This document shows positions 36,301-43,900 of a stretch of 64,000 nucleotides of DNA, piece by piece (the stretch's first letter is position 1; each line of letters starts with the position of its first letter). Source of the stretch: Watersipora subatra (lineage: Eukaryota > Bryozoa > Gymnolaemata > Cheilostomatida > Watersiporidae); contig NC_088712.1 in assembly GCF_963576615.1 (NCBI RefSeq), positions 19,863,452 to 19,927,451 of the forward strand, read 5' to 3'. The position numbers and the translations under genes are program-made. A model generated the notes under the pieces. It saw only the letters and a list, made by a program, of their open reading frames with translations, was not told the origin of the DNA and searched no databases.

Positions 36301-39300
36301 AAAACCTTGTTGAAACTAAAAGATCAATACTGGTTTCCTCATATGACTAAAGAAGTCACCGAACATATTGCACAATGTGGGTCTTGTCAACGTCGTAAGA
36401 ACCCTAAAACTCCAATGAGAGTTCCCTTGAAAAATCAAATGGCTACCTATCCTTTCCAAGTTCTCTCTTTGGATTTTCAAGGCCCATATGTCGAGTCTGA
36501 ATCGGGTATGAAACATATCCTGATGTTCACGGATCATTTCACAAAGTGGTGCGAGATGATCCCCACTAAAGATCAAACGGCTGCTACGGTTGCACAATGT
36601 TATATAGACAAAATCTTTTGTCGTTACGGGTGTAGTGAAACCCTCATCAGTGATCGTGCTAAGAACTTTCTTAGTGATGTAGTTAAACAAATCAACGATT
36701 TGTTGAACGTTGATCACCGATTTACGTCACCTTATCACCCTCAAACTAATGGGCAAGTCGAGGTTTACAACCGTAGTATAGCCAATATGTTATCCCATGT
36801 TGTAGCCGATAACCATCGTGATTGGGATAAGTTTGTTCCTTTTTGTCAGCTAGCTCACAATAGCTCCCGACACACTGTTATCAACGCATCTCCAAGCCTT
36901 CTCCTGATGTGCAGAGAACTGCGTTTACCTTTCGACCTCACTAAACCTCGCATACAAAAGGAACAAACTGAAGGTTCATATGCTGAAGAGCTACACAATC
37001 GAATGAACCAAGTATGGGATCTGGCTAGAGAACACATCAGCCAGGGAAAACATAAACAGAAAAAGTACTATGACCGAAATACCCACCCATCTAACCTGAA
37101 AGTAGGCGATGCCGTCCTATACTACAATAGACGCGGATACAAAAACCGAACGTCTAAGCTAATCCAGAGATGGACTGGCGTCTATATCATCAAATGGGTT
37201 TCAGATACAAATGCAGACATCCAACTATTCGACGATCCAGATCACTCTCCCATGCGGGTACACATAAATAATCTCAAACTTTATCGTGGACCTCTTGTGC
37301 GTGGTGATAGCAGTGATATAAACGTTGAATTTGATGTACAAGATACTTCTGAAGATGAGAGTGAGGTTTCTTTTCATAAATCCCCATCTGTAAGTGGTCG
37401 TTATGACACAAATCACTCCAATCTCGATGATAGCTCATCGGACGACCAACCTTCATATCACAGTACTTTACAGGCACAATCAAGTGACCATACAAAACGG
37501 AGTGACCACAATGCTTCGGATCACTTTGCTACTGTCGCAAAATCAAATAAAGCGAACAGTCCACATAGTTCCTCTTCTACAGCGTCGAGAGACGATAATA
37601 GGTATACCCTACGTCGCCGCCCTAACAAGAAGAGGGACCCAAACTTTGTATATACTTCTTAGTCTTGTTATATATTCTTCCTGTCGACTGCGGACAGTCG
37701 ATTATATTGTCCGGTCGATGTCAGTAGTTTACTCATACATATATGTATATCATAGAGATGCTTACATTCGTTCAGTTATAACCAAAAATACCAAAAATCC
37801 AAAAAAATCTTATTTAGCGTTATAAACTTTTATTAACGTTGAACTATTACGTTCAAATATTCTCTTTATGGCTTACGTGCTTACGTTGTAAACTTTTTAT
37901 TAACATTGAACTATTACGTTCAAATATTCTCTTTATGGCTTACGTGCTGATCTGCATGTTCCTATTATCTAATCCATGGGTATTAACTGTATACCTACAA
38001 ACTGAATGAGACACTGCTATAATCTCCTTGTTATGCTGCGAGTGTACTCGCATTGTGATGTCTCCTATACGTAACATTTGCGGTGTTCACAATTATTTAC
38101 ATGTATACTACTGTATGTCATAATAATCAGTGTATGTGTCACGTATATCACATACGAACCTAAGAGCACACTTAATCATCTGCTACTTTCTATCAGCAGG
38201 TATAGTTAGGCCAAAGAGAGAAGTCGAAGATAGAGAACTCTAGTCATTGGTGTATATACTTCTATCTCACGACTGGAGTTGCCCCTTTTAAACCTAAAGA
38301 CAATAGGTGGTATAATTTTTCTTTAACCACCCATTGGTAAGTTTTCATTTTTCATCTATAGACATTATCCATCGTGTCTTAGAATAACTTGTGTGGTCTA
38401 TTAACATCTAACCATATTTCCATCATGGGTCACCACTTGAATAAAGGGAGATGCTATTTTTCCTCCCACTGTTCTGTGAATCTTCACAGAGGACTGTGAA
38501 TTCTTAATATCAGGGAGAATGTTATATCTCGTTTTGTCAGTTTCTGCTTACCGAAAAAGAGTTGTCTCCTCATTGCTGGGAAATTCGACCTTTGCATTAT
38601 CTAAGTCGGAACTGCGTAGGAAATTGCATTATGGTTTGGATCCGCCATCTTGTAATCCACGTTGGCATTCGCTATAGTGTATTTGGCACGATTAGTACGA
38701 CCAATAATATTGCGTAGCTGGCCTACGTCACATTGGTATAGCGTGAGTTATTTCTCTTAATAGGGGCAGTGCTGATAAACTCCCCCTGTCACAGTTCTTG
38801 CACTCGTTGGTCTTCAGATACAACATCTAACCGGGAGATTCAAACTATCCTTCTTTCCTTTTTGGGATGGACTCTCGACCGGTGAAGGCCTCTTCCACGA
38901 GACGGTGATCGTCCTACACCTTTACTATCAAAATCCGTGCCTGGTCACGGCAGGCTGTGTACATCCAAGAAGGAGTGACCAGTCTGCAGTGGGCGATCAC
39001 TGATAAAACGGTAAATTACTGTTATAACATATTTTCATAATTAATTAGTCGTATTTCTATTAATTCACGCGTCCATAATGTAATAACTATAAGGTTCACA
39101 CCGTAATATTATTAAGCTCTGCTTAATAATATTATGTGATAATAATAACAGCCCACGGCTTTCTTTCTCTCGCATGCTCAGCGAGCTGTTAAATATTGTG
39201 GTATGAAAAGAATTTAAACAACCTACAATTTCAGTTATGAGTAACTGATTTATCCCGATTTCTTTCATATCACTATTACTACCACTACTATTACTACTGC

Positions 39301-39720
39301 TACTATTACTTCTGCTACGTAACCTACTATTACTACTACTACTTTTACTACTACTATTATTACTACTACTATAATTATTATTACTACTATTACTAAACGA
39401 ACAATAACTACGTAAGTTGTGCCTAATGTAATGCATAGCTTTCAGTCTGATCGTGTATTATGAAAACGCAAGAAACAACAAGTGTCCCATATACAATTGT
39501 GAAAAGGCCTTCATTTGTGCAATAGAAAATATTCCAAAGAAGTAAAATTGAAAGGCAGACAAGAATACTTACAATTGACCTTTTCCATAATATCAGGTAC
39601 ATATTTTATAGTAGGCCTAATCATTGTTGTGTTTTGGTAGATGATCAGAGTAGAAGCCTCAGCATTTTGATATACACAAAGAAGCAGAAAATTGAAGATC
39701 AGCTCATTGAAGAGAAACAT
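18375..39720 (-). CDS. Gene A: single-pass membrane protein, array member 1 (7 exons, 256 aa)
   Basis: Exons in transcript order: 39720-39573, 26947-26813, 22930-22745, 22541-22506, 21512-21477, 19042-18946, 18507-18375. All borders are AG/GT, and the total is 771 nt, an unbroken 256-codon frame plus TAA. Exons 1-5 all end in phase 1; the transmembrane exon ends in phase 2. Residues 1 to about 22 form a signal peptide. The ectodomain (to about residue 180) has sites such as Asn-Thr-Thr, Asn-Ser-Ser and Asn-Cys-Thr and a WWMVYNMYVNDG stretch, with two cysteines in exon 3 that could pair. Exons 4-5 are a short Pro/Thr stalk. Exon 6 is the helix ALIVGVVVGVLFLGVIAVV. The tail carries PPPDY, a WW-domain-binding PPxY motif. 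No family was recognised; a cell-surface receptor or adhesion role is inference. Intron 1 holds the LTR retrotransposon (antisense), intron 5 a Helitron. Confidence 0.8.
18508..18562 (-). other. Conserved alternative 5' extension of the last exon (gene A)
   Basis: A second acceptor TTTTGACAG lies 55 nt upstream of the acceptor that fits the transmembrane exon. The extension starts AT-AAT-CAA and is open in the tail frame (17 codons, NQLEMLLQCYGNFFNIF). Its entry phase matches exons 1-5, so skipping exon 6 would give a product without a membrane helix but with the tail. If exon 6 is joined here instead, the frame hits TAA at once, giving a tail-less membrane form. The extension is almost unchanged in genes B and C (41042-41096, 53530-53584), while nearby intron sequence has diverged. 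Confidence 0.55.
20309..21435 (+). mobile_element. Helitron-like element, copy 3, in intron 5 of gene A
   Basis: It starts TCTATATATATA, as at 4954. It ends CTAA|T (21432-21435) after a hairpin ACCCGG-GCAACG-CCAGGT with one mismatch. The terminal 250 bases match copies 1 and 2. The inside is longer and includes a tRNA-like segment in reverse orientation (20408-20475) and a stretch with no coding content. It stops 41 bases from the splice donor of exon 5 (21477). It is absent at the matching place of genes B and C, so it inserted after they split from A. Confidence 0.6.
25135..26505. repeat. Large imperfect inverted repeat in intron 2 of gene A
   Basis: A block starting TTTGGCCAAACATCG (about 25138) and running about 95 bases (to about 25230) returns inverted at about 26405-26505, with about 80 percent match. 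The middle is about 1.2 kb. Gene B has the same structure (about 48450-49835). Gene C has the same two arms (about 61880-61970 and 62040-62135) but only a short middle, so A and B carry extra sequence between the arms. The arms could be termini of an old foldback or MITE element, with the extra 1.1 kb a later insertion. Confidence 0.5.
26263..26309. repeat. Perfect hairpin in intron 2 of gene A
   Basis: GATCTACCAGACCTAC (26263-26278) pairs exactly with 26294-26309, loop 15. It lies in a cluster of further GATCTGGTAG half-repeats (26249-26330). The gene B copy is at about 49596-49642. No function is assigned. Confidence 0.6.
28201..28401. repeat. CTA/TTA trinucleotide microsatellite, left part, interrupted by the retrotransposon
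   Basis: A run of (CTA)n and (TTA)n units with ACT and TAC variants. It continues at 39273-39400 after the inserted element. The unbroken homologue in gene B is 51540-51890. On the minus strand it reads as poly-Val or Ser/Asn peptide, which is a repeat artefact. Confidence 0.9.
28402..29154 (+). repeat. 5' LTR
   Basis: 753 bp, beginning TGTTATATCTCG and ending CTTTCATATCA. The right border is where it stops matching the 3' LTR (TTTTGGTGG here, CTATTACTACC there). Near 28985-29017 it has an inverted repeat around AATATTATTAAGC/GCTTAATAATATT, which could form a strong hairpin in the RNA. Confidence 0.95.
29158..29175 (+). other. Primer-binding-site candidate
   Basis: TGGTGGAGATGCC starts four bases after the LTR. 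TGG is the complement of the CCA end of a tRNA, and the place is right for a minus-strand primer site. I could not match it to a particular tRNA. Confidence 0.55.
29176..30012 (+). other. 5' leader of the retrotransposon with hydrophobic uORF and 56-bp tandem repeat
   Basis: An untranslated leader of about 0.85 kb. It contains an open frame of 129 codons (29403-29792) rich in Phe, Leu, Val and Ile; it is T-rich, so its hydrophobic character may only mirror base composition. Before the start codon a 56-bp block is repeated in tandem (29851-29906 and 29907-29962, starting ATTATAGTGA). The packaging signal would be expected in this leader, but nothing proves where. Confidence 0.5.
30013..33804 (+). 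CDS. gag-env: Gag-Env fusion ORF of the LTR retrotransposon (1263 codons)
   Basis: The start has A at -3 and G at +4. Residues about 117-178 are an eight-residue tandem repeat (ATQPPSVL). Residues about 195-350 are a retrotransposon Gag capsid-like region (ESWDSFIERW onward). A Gln/Arg/Ser-rich nucleocapsid follows, with one CCHC knuckle, C-x2-C-x4-H-x4-C, from Cys484. At Met563 the character changes: a hydrophobic signal-like segment (MLTLLTVCALFSGTESA), then a Cys-rich ectodomain of about 530 residues with about nine N-glycosylation sequons, a hydrophobic anchor at about 1105-1127 and a tail of about 135 residues with PPAY and YPNL. This is the layout of a type I viral envelope glycoprotein. 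I see no furin-type site; the Cys/Trp spacing recalls chuvirus/mononegavirus-like glycoproteins, but that is tentative. How Env is separated from Gag (signal peptidase cleavage, splicing, internal start) is not shown. Confidence 0.85.
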   Translation: MAERFDDDFDPMADTNQLNSRSRLNVQDKSSTHKQDTRADMKKEMLEFWKTLPEDLKLEVMNHELGSDAPNLSAASAFRTPRMPTLSPTSSNPFITRSRASISSAPPTASTRLPTRALPTQPPSVLATQPPSVLATQPPSVFATQPPSVLTTQPPPVFATQPPSVFSTHPSSVVPVQPPLAPIVLPNFHDMDNFSNGPGESWDSFIERWEIKIRPYRFSSEQLALTLPDRFTGAAYAKYKRVVRANPSLMIDYVQLRAELNKLFTVHTNLQGRGLYSIQQGRRTVGEYYAELSSLADTAYGNVPEAYRDTFVVDIFIQGLRESIKKGLMFKGKMTLSQALHEAEVVELAELQNKTPAKIMSVNEVNSVEPLLAPLCNQIKDLKLLVEKQAGNPVAQRNHQPQPPYRSSYGSNHRRPQDNNKPRQFSNNFQPRPRTQSYNSQSQSQSFRNISNRGRSQRPSYGRPQQPQSAERLRSKNNQSNNGCWTCGSRNHWSRECPKKHVNAVTATADGLEPQQYAEFLLTQPQEMDDLKVNAVEVVSNPPLRKPSSRGTGSKLSPKNSFMLTLLTVCALFSGTESARIILPDNPMICGSTPKAAHIYNITHEYPCTSNATSNNHTVPQNMNIQVYQKNIVEWQSEAYQCAKFKDKIATQISFFTDIKSRTATTERIPVSREECERMITHKTCSAGSLIGSNGVYVTQNSANASYQYCCKEHTFEADQCSVIVTSVFKKHNVEVFESPAGDVSHCRYEHGSCLLSDQSILVWETNKESYCEYEKWYTIKGKLYEDHFVSNDRNLALTFHTYGFLSFINCKGNKTSLSDQGVMISFLDTVNFTTIAQKIKADYTAWGDDVVLLNAMLQGLAGEMHNNLIEQFWNSYYYTCHLLSQTLKIITLLMEKHPTVSARYMLQNPYIIASSGPGILEIYPCTELPPDLYRILPMSENNCTQFIPIEVSMGGSKRIGYLDPIENVVHKDTHTVDCSYIDRVILRLNGSTLRYSRTGDFSALTNVSRLRLPDIQLGIQPIKIHETVYSTAHRLNWHELSNHQSLNTLLATLDRQRQVLEAMGVQSSPHHTLEHNVIESKESLLGNSLFAFLFGGHVASGYELWSFFCNIIVSIVAIGFILYTLRKHCCPNFRVTIPRLGNGQLVANVDVERNDADCSTDSEDEVAETTVSPLTPQQIVPMEPNCPAPTGQSYLPPLTSTSETCHLRTLPTTSTATYIRPPAYQPIYPNLAEAELERCDEPTNDAPWRPFNWPSFYRKSTK
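30370..30555 (+). repeat. 24-bp in-frame tandem repeat inside gag
   Basis: About seven to eight units of GCTACACAACCACCTTCAGT plus a four-base variable end, coding Ala-Thr-Gln-Pro-Pro-Ser-Val-(Leu/Phe). It forms a proline-rich linker before the capsid-like region and is likely variable in copy number between insertions. Confidence 0.85.
33802..33843 (+). promoter_or_regulatory. In-frame UGA junction between Gag-Env and Pol
   Basis: Both ORFs are in the same frame. Only the TGA at 33802-33804 separates them; the next 13 codons to ATG 33844 contain no stop. The context AAA-TGA-CAA-TTC resembles the CARYYA-type readthrough context in five of six positions. Pol could come from UGA readthrough, re-initiation at 33844, or splicing. 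A good acceptor TTCTTTCTACAG ends at 33788, but every frame from it meets a stop before pol. A weaker AG at 33816 (CGGTCAG) is in the Pol frame and lies after the UGA. Confidence 0.5.
33844..37662 (+). CDS. pol: Pol polyprotein, Ty3/gypsy type (1272 codons)
   Basis: Domain order is protease, reverse transcriptase, RNase H, integrase. The protease has its active-site loop at residues 29-31 as Asp-Ala-Gly, where Asp-Thr/Ser-Gly is usual, and the later ILGTDFL flap-end motif near residue 97. RT runs from about 300 to 500, with CVDYRKLN, MPQGASGSPSTFAR and YLDD at 453-456. RNase H has TTDAS, a Glu in the CEQELFAI helix, RTDNKA and HVADALSR. Integrase has a His-His-Cys-Cys finger (ending CGSC), then D877, D937 and E973, giving D,D(35)E, and the GPY-like RWTGVYIIKW. 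A Ser/Asp-rich tail of about 140 residues ends in an Arg-rich RYTLRRRPNKKRDP. No chromodomain was seen. All catalytic residues of RT, RNase H and IN are present. Confidence 0.95.
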   Translation: MIGNHQKSTQCQALISVIINGRECISLADAGASVSLLHSDIAKALRLKLTASKLNATSVTSESLKILGETTVKVSVGSQSYNQRLFVTSNITQEVILGTDFLKRLGDVTYNFNNCTFKFNSTVLPMGTRNQSDSVSVLNALQIPPLSEVAVVANVSTPFLDGHQCLFEGDNRHVSKHLLVGKCVDRVSGTKVRIPIINVSKEIQEISVNSIVGTIEPLDEDDNLMTTKIKIHTKGNTVNVKSIKPSERVDLRNTMLTDNQKAKLSDLLDEFKDIVGENISELGRTKIVQHVIETVPGTVPVRSRPYNIPVGLRAEVKAQLDEMQRQGLITVGTGEWSSPIVLVKKKDNTWRFCVDYRKLNAVTVKHSMALSSIDNAAEIMHGKKYFSTIDLCSGFFQVALHESSQEKSGFITPWGPYKWKVMPQGASGSPSTFARLSLAIMADLISNGSSCVYLDDWLMTSKDFPSHLQLLRTVFTRLRFAGLKYRLSKSFFCQKEVLYLGHVISQDGMAVAPHNVKKIVDFPAPKDKTGVRRLLGLFGFYRSFIKGFSKIAAPLIKLTNKDIVFHWDEECQRATAELKSHITSAPVLVFPDFSRQFILTTDASAIAVGGVLSQIREDGKDHPIAFFSKALNKAERKWDSCEQELFAILSGVRHFRHYLLNTMFLIRTDNKACTYVLRKSELSPRLARWAVQLADYDYEIIHTPGRHNHVADALSRAEMVATIHSDSPDPVESEMSVAQSRDYYLGPIKLFLEKGKFPADMSKRNQSQVRKDSENFRIVNGVLYRDQNSKLLLAIPSSQRKALLYSAHESLMSLHPGVTKTLLKLKDQYWFPHMTKEVTEHIAQCGSCQRRKNPKTPMRVPLKNQMATYPFQVLSLDFQGPYVESESGMKHILMFTDHFTKWCEMIPTKDQTAATVAQCYIDKIFCRYGCSETLISDRAKNFLSDVVKQINDLLNVDHRFTSPYHPQTNGQVEVYNRSIANMLSHVVADNHRDWDKFVPFCQLAHNSSRHTVINASPSLLLMCRELRLPFDLTKPRIQKEQTEGSYAEELHNRMNQVWDLAREHISQGKHKQKKYYDRNTHPSNLKVGDAVLYYNRRGYKNRTSKLIQRWTGVYIIKWVSDTNADIQLFDDPDHSPMRVHINNLKLYRGPLVRGDSSDINVEFDVQDTSEDESEVSFHKSPSVSGRYDTNHSNLDDSSSDDQPSYHSTLQAQSSDHTKRSDHNASDHFATVAKSNKANSPHSSSSTASRDDNRYTLRRRPNKKRDPNFVYTS
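37663..38511 (+). other. Retrotransposon 3' non-coding region with 66-bp tandem duplication
   Basis: No env is found after pol, unlike the usual retroviral order. The region holds a direct repeat of 66 bp (37823-37888, 37889-37953; TAAACTTTTATTAACGTTGA and a close variant) and otherwise no open frame of note. Confidence 0.75.
38512..38519 (+). other. Polypurine tract
   Basis: AGGGAGAA directly before the TG of the 3' LTR, the expected plus-strand primer position. Confidence 0.85.
38520..39272 (+). repeat. 3' LTR
   Basis: 753 bp, the same length as the 5' LTR, with no mismatch seen by eye. Confidence 0.95.
39273..39400. repeat. CTA/TTA trinucleotide microsatellite, right part
   Basis: The continuation of 28201-28401 beyond the inserted element. 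Its sequence matches 51758-51885 in gene B closely. Confidence 0.85.
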
Positions 39721-40914
39721 TTTACTAGTTACGGCTTGCCTCTTTTGCTTTGTGAGCGGTTATGATTGTTTATTCCCCTTCCAATGTTGCTCGATCAATC
39801 ATGCCGTCTGTATGAATCATCGGAAAACCGTCGCACGTAGTTCCCTTTCAATAACTAGCGCAACAACTACTCGCTTGATCGGGTTGTGAATTCAGCGACG
39901 TCTCGGCTACCTTATCATAGGATGCTTACTCAAGCGGAAATACATGACTCTTCGCAAATGATAAACATGCCATTGTTATGCAAATAAAGAGAAACTAAAT
40001 CGCGTACTCCCGTGCGACAACATACGCGCCACACGCGCCACACGAGTTTAAGTACATGTACCCGTTAGCAAAATAATCAGCGTATTAGTTAACTGTGATG
40101 TAATCGTGTAGCGAATGGTTAAGCAATATCGCCAGCTTCCTCGTAAAATTTTGGACCCAGCTGTAACGTGTTTGCTCACGGCCAGTTTGTAACAGGTTTG
40201 TAACGGCAATGATATACAGACCCCATAAATAAATGCTATCAAAAGTTTAAAAGTTGCCTTGTTCCTTCTCATTTTGGGAAGGCAACTTTTATTGCTTCAT
40301 TGGTCGTTTTACTGAGAATACTAAAGTGCAAAAGGAATGCAATTATTTGATGATGTTAACAAGCTAAAGTAATTGCATACAGTTGTTAGACAGATCATCT
40401 TTGTTGAATTTAGATTTAAAGATTTATATTTGCTTTAAAAATTCTGCACTATGCCCTTTTGTGAAAGAAAAAGCAATATAGTTTGAAACACTGCAAGTAA
40501 CCACAATAATTATGTGCAGTTTTAATATTACCATATACAAACCTTTTTTATACAATGAAGAATACATGAATATGTACAAAATGCAGCATTGAGCAAAAAA
40601 AATCAGTAAAAAAACTTGCAAAATTTTATGTAGGTATTGAACAAAGGAAAGCATTAAAAATTGTTTGGAACCCAAAAGGGAAGTCACAGATTCAAAAGCA
40701 CTATTAGTTAGTATAAATTTTGATGCCAATGTCGGTGTGTTGTCATTGAGTTTGAGGGTAAAGCATGATTAATGTCAACAAATATATCAGAGCTAAACTG
40801 ACTTACATCCCAATAAAAAATTGCAGACTAACTGCTACTATATTTCTCTATGTAAAGTTTCAAACTGTAGTGGGTGATTATCACAAGATTCTCGCAAAAC
40901 GTTAGTTTTTACTT
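39721..40914. other. Intergenic region between gene A start and gene B stop
   Basis: 1.2 kb head-to-tail spacer. Next to gene A it contains a CG-rich run GCGCCACAC repeated twice (40025-40042); the gene B homologue at 52503-52531 has three copies. For gene B (minus), AATAAA lies at 40293-40288, about 620 nt after the stop. It overlaps a perfect hairpin with arms AAGTTGCCTT/AAGGCAACTT (40251-40260, 40279-40288). The promoter of gene A must lie in the right part of 39721-40250, but no TATA element is convincing. Confidence 0.5.
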
Positions 40915-43900
40915 TTATTCCATGACTTTTTTATAATCTGGTGGTGGCTCATTTGGGTCTTCTTCAGGCACTATGTTAGTCACTTCTATCTGTCTCATTA
41001 CAACTGATGGCAGTTCTGGTCGGGCTGCTTCAAGGCCCCATCTAAAAAAATTAAAGAAGTTACCATAGCATTGTAGAAGCATCTCTAGTTGATTATCTGT
41101 CAAATAATTTACTTGAAATTAAGTGTAATGAATGAAATTAATAGTTATCTGTTTTTACAGAAAATGCTTGCCTAGTAAAATATTGTTAAAACAAAATTAA
41201 AATGGACAGATGCATTGCTTGTTCTAGTTAATACCACAAATACTTGAAATATTTGTTCTATGGTTTTATCTGCAATTGAAAAGTGTTTAGCTTTTCAAAA
41301 ATGAATTTAGTATTTCAGCTCTAGTTGAAAAATTTTGTGTTGTGGAAGCTTTTACAAATTTATTTCAACATTTAACCAAGCCAAAACTTAGCCCATTGAC
41401 TGCGTGATAACATGACAAGCTCTTATAAAACAGCCTATAGAAACAACCCTACCAAATGGGTTTTTGAGCAAAAAAAAACCAAATTTGATAAAATTATGGG
41501 TAACAATTTACCTTCGATTTTCTTTTGTGAAATTCTTCCAGATGATATACACAATGATAGCGATAAGGACTCCAAGAAACAGCACCCCGACCAATACTCC
41601 AACAATTATTGCTGTCAAAATTAGAAATGGTTGTAAAATTGCAAACATATCAAAACAAATTTTATCTGTATTCTTGTAACACTACGATTGTCTGGTGATT
41701 TTTTCTAAATACTATTGCACTAAAGGTAATTAAAGCATTTCATAAAAGGTGGCAATGTCCGAATCTCAAACTTTTGACATTAAGTATGAAATACTGACAG
41801 CCAACCAACAATACCAATCCATCTACCGTCTTTGTTCAAAGCATAATCTTTACTATAATAAGTGCAATGTTCCATTACTTTGGGAAATATTCACGAGAGG
41901 AAAGTTTTATATGAGTAGGTTTTCAGAGCTCCACCTACAGCTTATTTAATTAATGTACAAAAACAGCCCACTCCAAGCAATTTCGGCCTTAATTAACAAT
42001 CTTAAACTTTCATTTTTCATAAACATGAGCTATCATGTATTGAATTACAAATTCAACAATGTGCGTTCACATACATTTATAACAATGCCTCTGATTAACC
42101 TGTTCAAGGACTTTTCTCAATAAAACCGTATGGCCTTTGAATGAGAAAATGAAAAAAATTCTGAACAATTTTTGGCTTACTCCTACTCATCGATAAAACT
42201 AAAGCAAACAATTTCCTAAAAAATAAACTTACCTTATGTTACTCTAATGAACTCAGGCATAACAAGCAAATATAGTTAAGGCTATAGAATTTTTAAACTA
42301 GTAACACAGATGTCTTACTTCCAAACTGAATTATTGCTAACGACAAGCTCCAAAACGCTTTTTTGATATAAGCTGTGGTGATAGAAAAACAAACAGAAGT
42401 ACCTTTAAGTACTTTAAGTACCTAGTTAAGTCATATTTTGTTACTGAACAGTATTCTGACTTAAATTTTAGTTATGACTTCATTCTCTTTAATGAGAAGA
42501 CTTACTTTTCAAGTTAGGTTCTCTTGAAAAATTTTAATGAGAAGACTTACTTTTCAAGTTATGTTCTCTTGAAATTTTTTTGGAGTAACTAAAATGTTTG
42601 TAGGATTTACACATATTATAAACACATTTACTTTTTTGTAAAAAAAAATTAAACGATGGTCTGAAAAAAATGTTTTTATTATCACTTTATATAAAAGACT
42701 TGTAGGGATGTGTTGAACTACTAGTTGCATAGTCTATGTTGTTAGTTTTTAGAGAGAAATTGAAGATTAATCAAAGATGTTATGACGAAGGATTTTATTT
42801 TGCTTTTAAATGGTGCGAATGCCAGAAACGGAAGAAGGAGCTAAACACAAAAAGATGTGTTTGTAATAATTAACACATAGACGTAAATAATATTTGTAAC
42901 ACACAAAGTGACATATACCAATGTCTATTAGCTACGGTTTTATGAAAGAATAGAATGGAGTATAGTTGCGGGCTAAACAAATACAAATGAGTGGGCACAC
43001 AACTTCAAAATCTATGGTTGTATATATCAGCAGGATGTGCCAGCTAAAGAATATACAAGATGAGGAATAGGTGAGTAATAAACATTTCCGAAGTAATTTG
43101 CTGTAACTTACACTAAATACTATATATTTTTTATTCAGAACCAACTTTTCTTACATAAAAAATCACAATTTCTTAGGAATTCCAGCTTGGTATTTGCAAA
43201 TTATTCCTATCTTAACATACAGTAAATGCCTGCCAGGGCAAAAGTACATTAGTTAATTGAGAACCAACATTTTACTCCAATTGATGCAAAAAATATTTCT
43301 TTGGTAGACTATAGATAATAAGAAGTATGTACATATATTTGGTCCAAAAACTAGGTAAGGTGGAAGTCCTATATTTTTAAGATGGACAAGATCAAGTTAC
43401 TCACCTGTAATAGCACCTGTAGAACTTGGGCTTCTCTCAGCTAAAACATTAAACAAAAATTGAATAATAAATTATAATTAAACATAATTATAATTTATTT
43501 AAAATTAAATGAACATTAACATTAAATAATTTCAGCTAAAAATATTAAGATAAAAACTATTGCTGTATGGACTTTTAAGCTGATTCACTTCTAGCAAAAC
43601 AATTTGTGTAACTTGAAGTGAGACTGAGAAATTTAGCATCAGTAATTGCAGTAAGCTTATAAAAACAACAAAAATATATGACTAAAGCAACTCGAAGGTG
43701 TTGAAATAACCATGCAACAGGAGCTCAAGGTGACCTGTTTAACAAACTTTTTACAAACACTTCTTCTAACAATAATTTAAATTTTGTAGTTCATACTGAT
43801 TCCAAACATTGTTTTTAGTTTTTCTAAGTTTGATTCAAAACTTATTTTTCAAATTTACCAAGTTAAGCTGATATTAGGAGAAAAATTGTCAAAATACTCT

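Larger units (their letters stand above)
28402..39272 (+). mobile_element. Complete Ty3/gypsy-type LTR retrotransposon with gag-env-pol order
   Basis: The element is 10,871 bp with two 753-bp LTRs in which I see no differences, TG..CA ends, a PBS candidate, a PPT and two long intact ORFs. It is flanked by a 4-bp direct repeat CTAT (28398-28401 and 39273-39276). The same site in gene B (51758-51761) has one CTAT and no insert. It lies antisense in intron 1 of gene A. Pol places it in Ty3/gypsy (Metaviridae): PR-RT-RNase H-IN order, YLDD, and a D,D(35)E integrase with GPY-type C-terminus. The envelope-like part sits before pol, fused in frame to Gag, not after pol. The intact frames and matching LTRs point to a recent, possibly still competent insertion. 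Confidence 0.95.
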
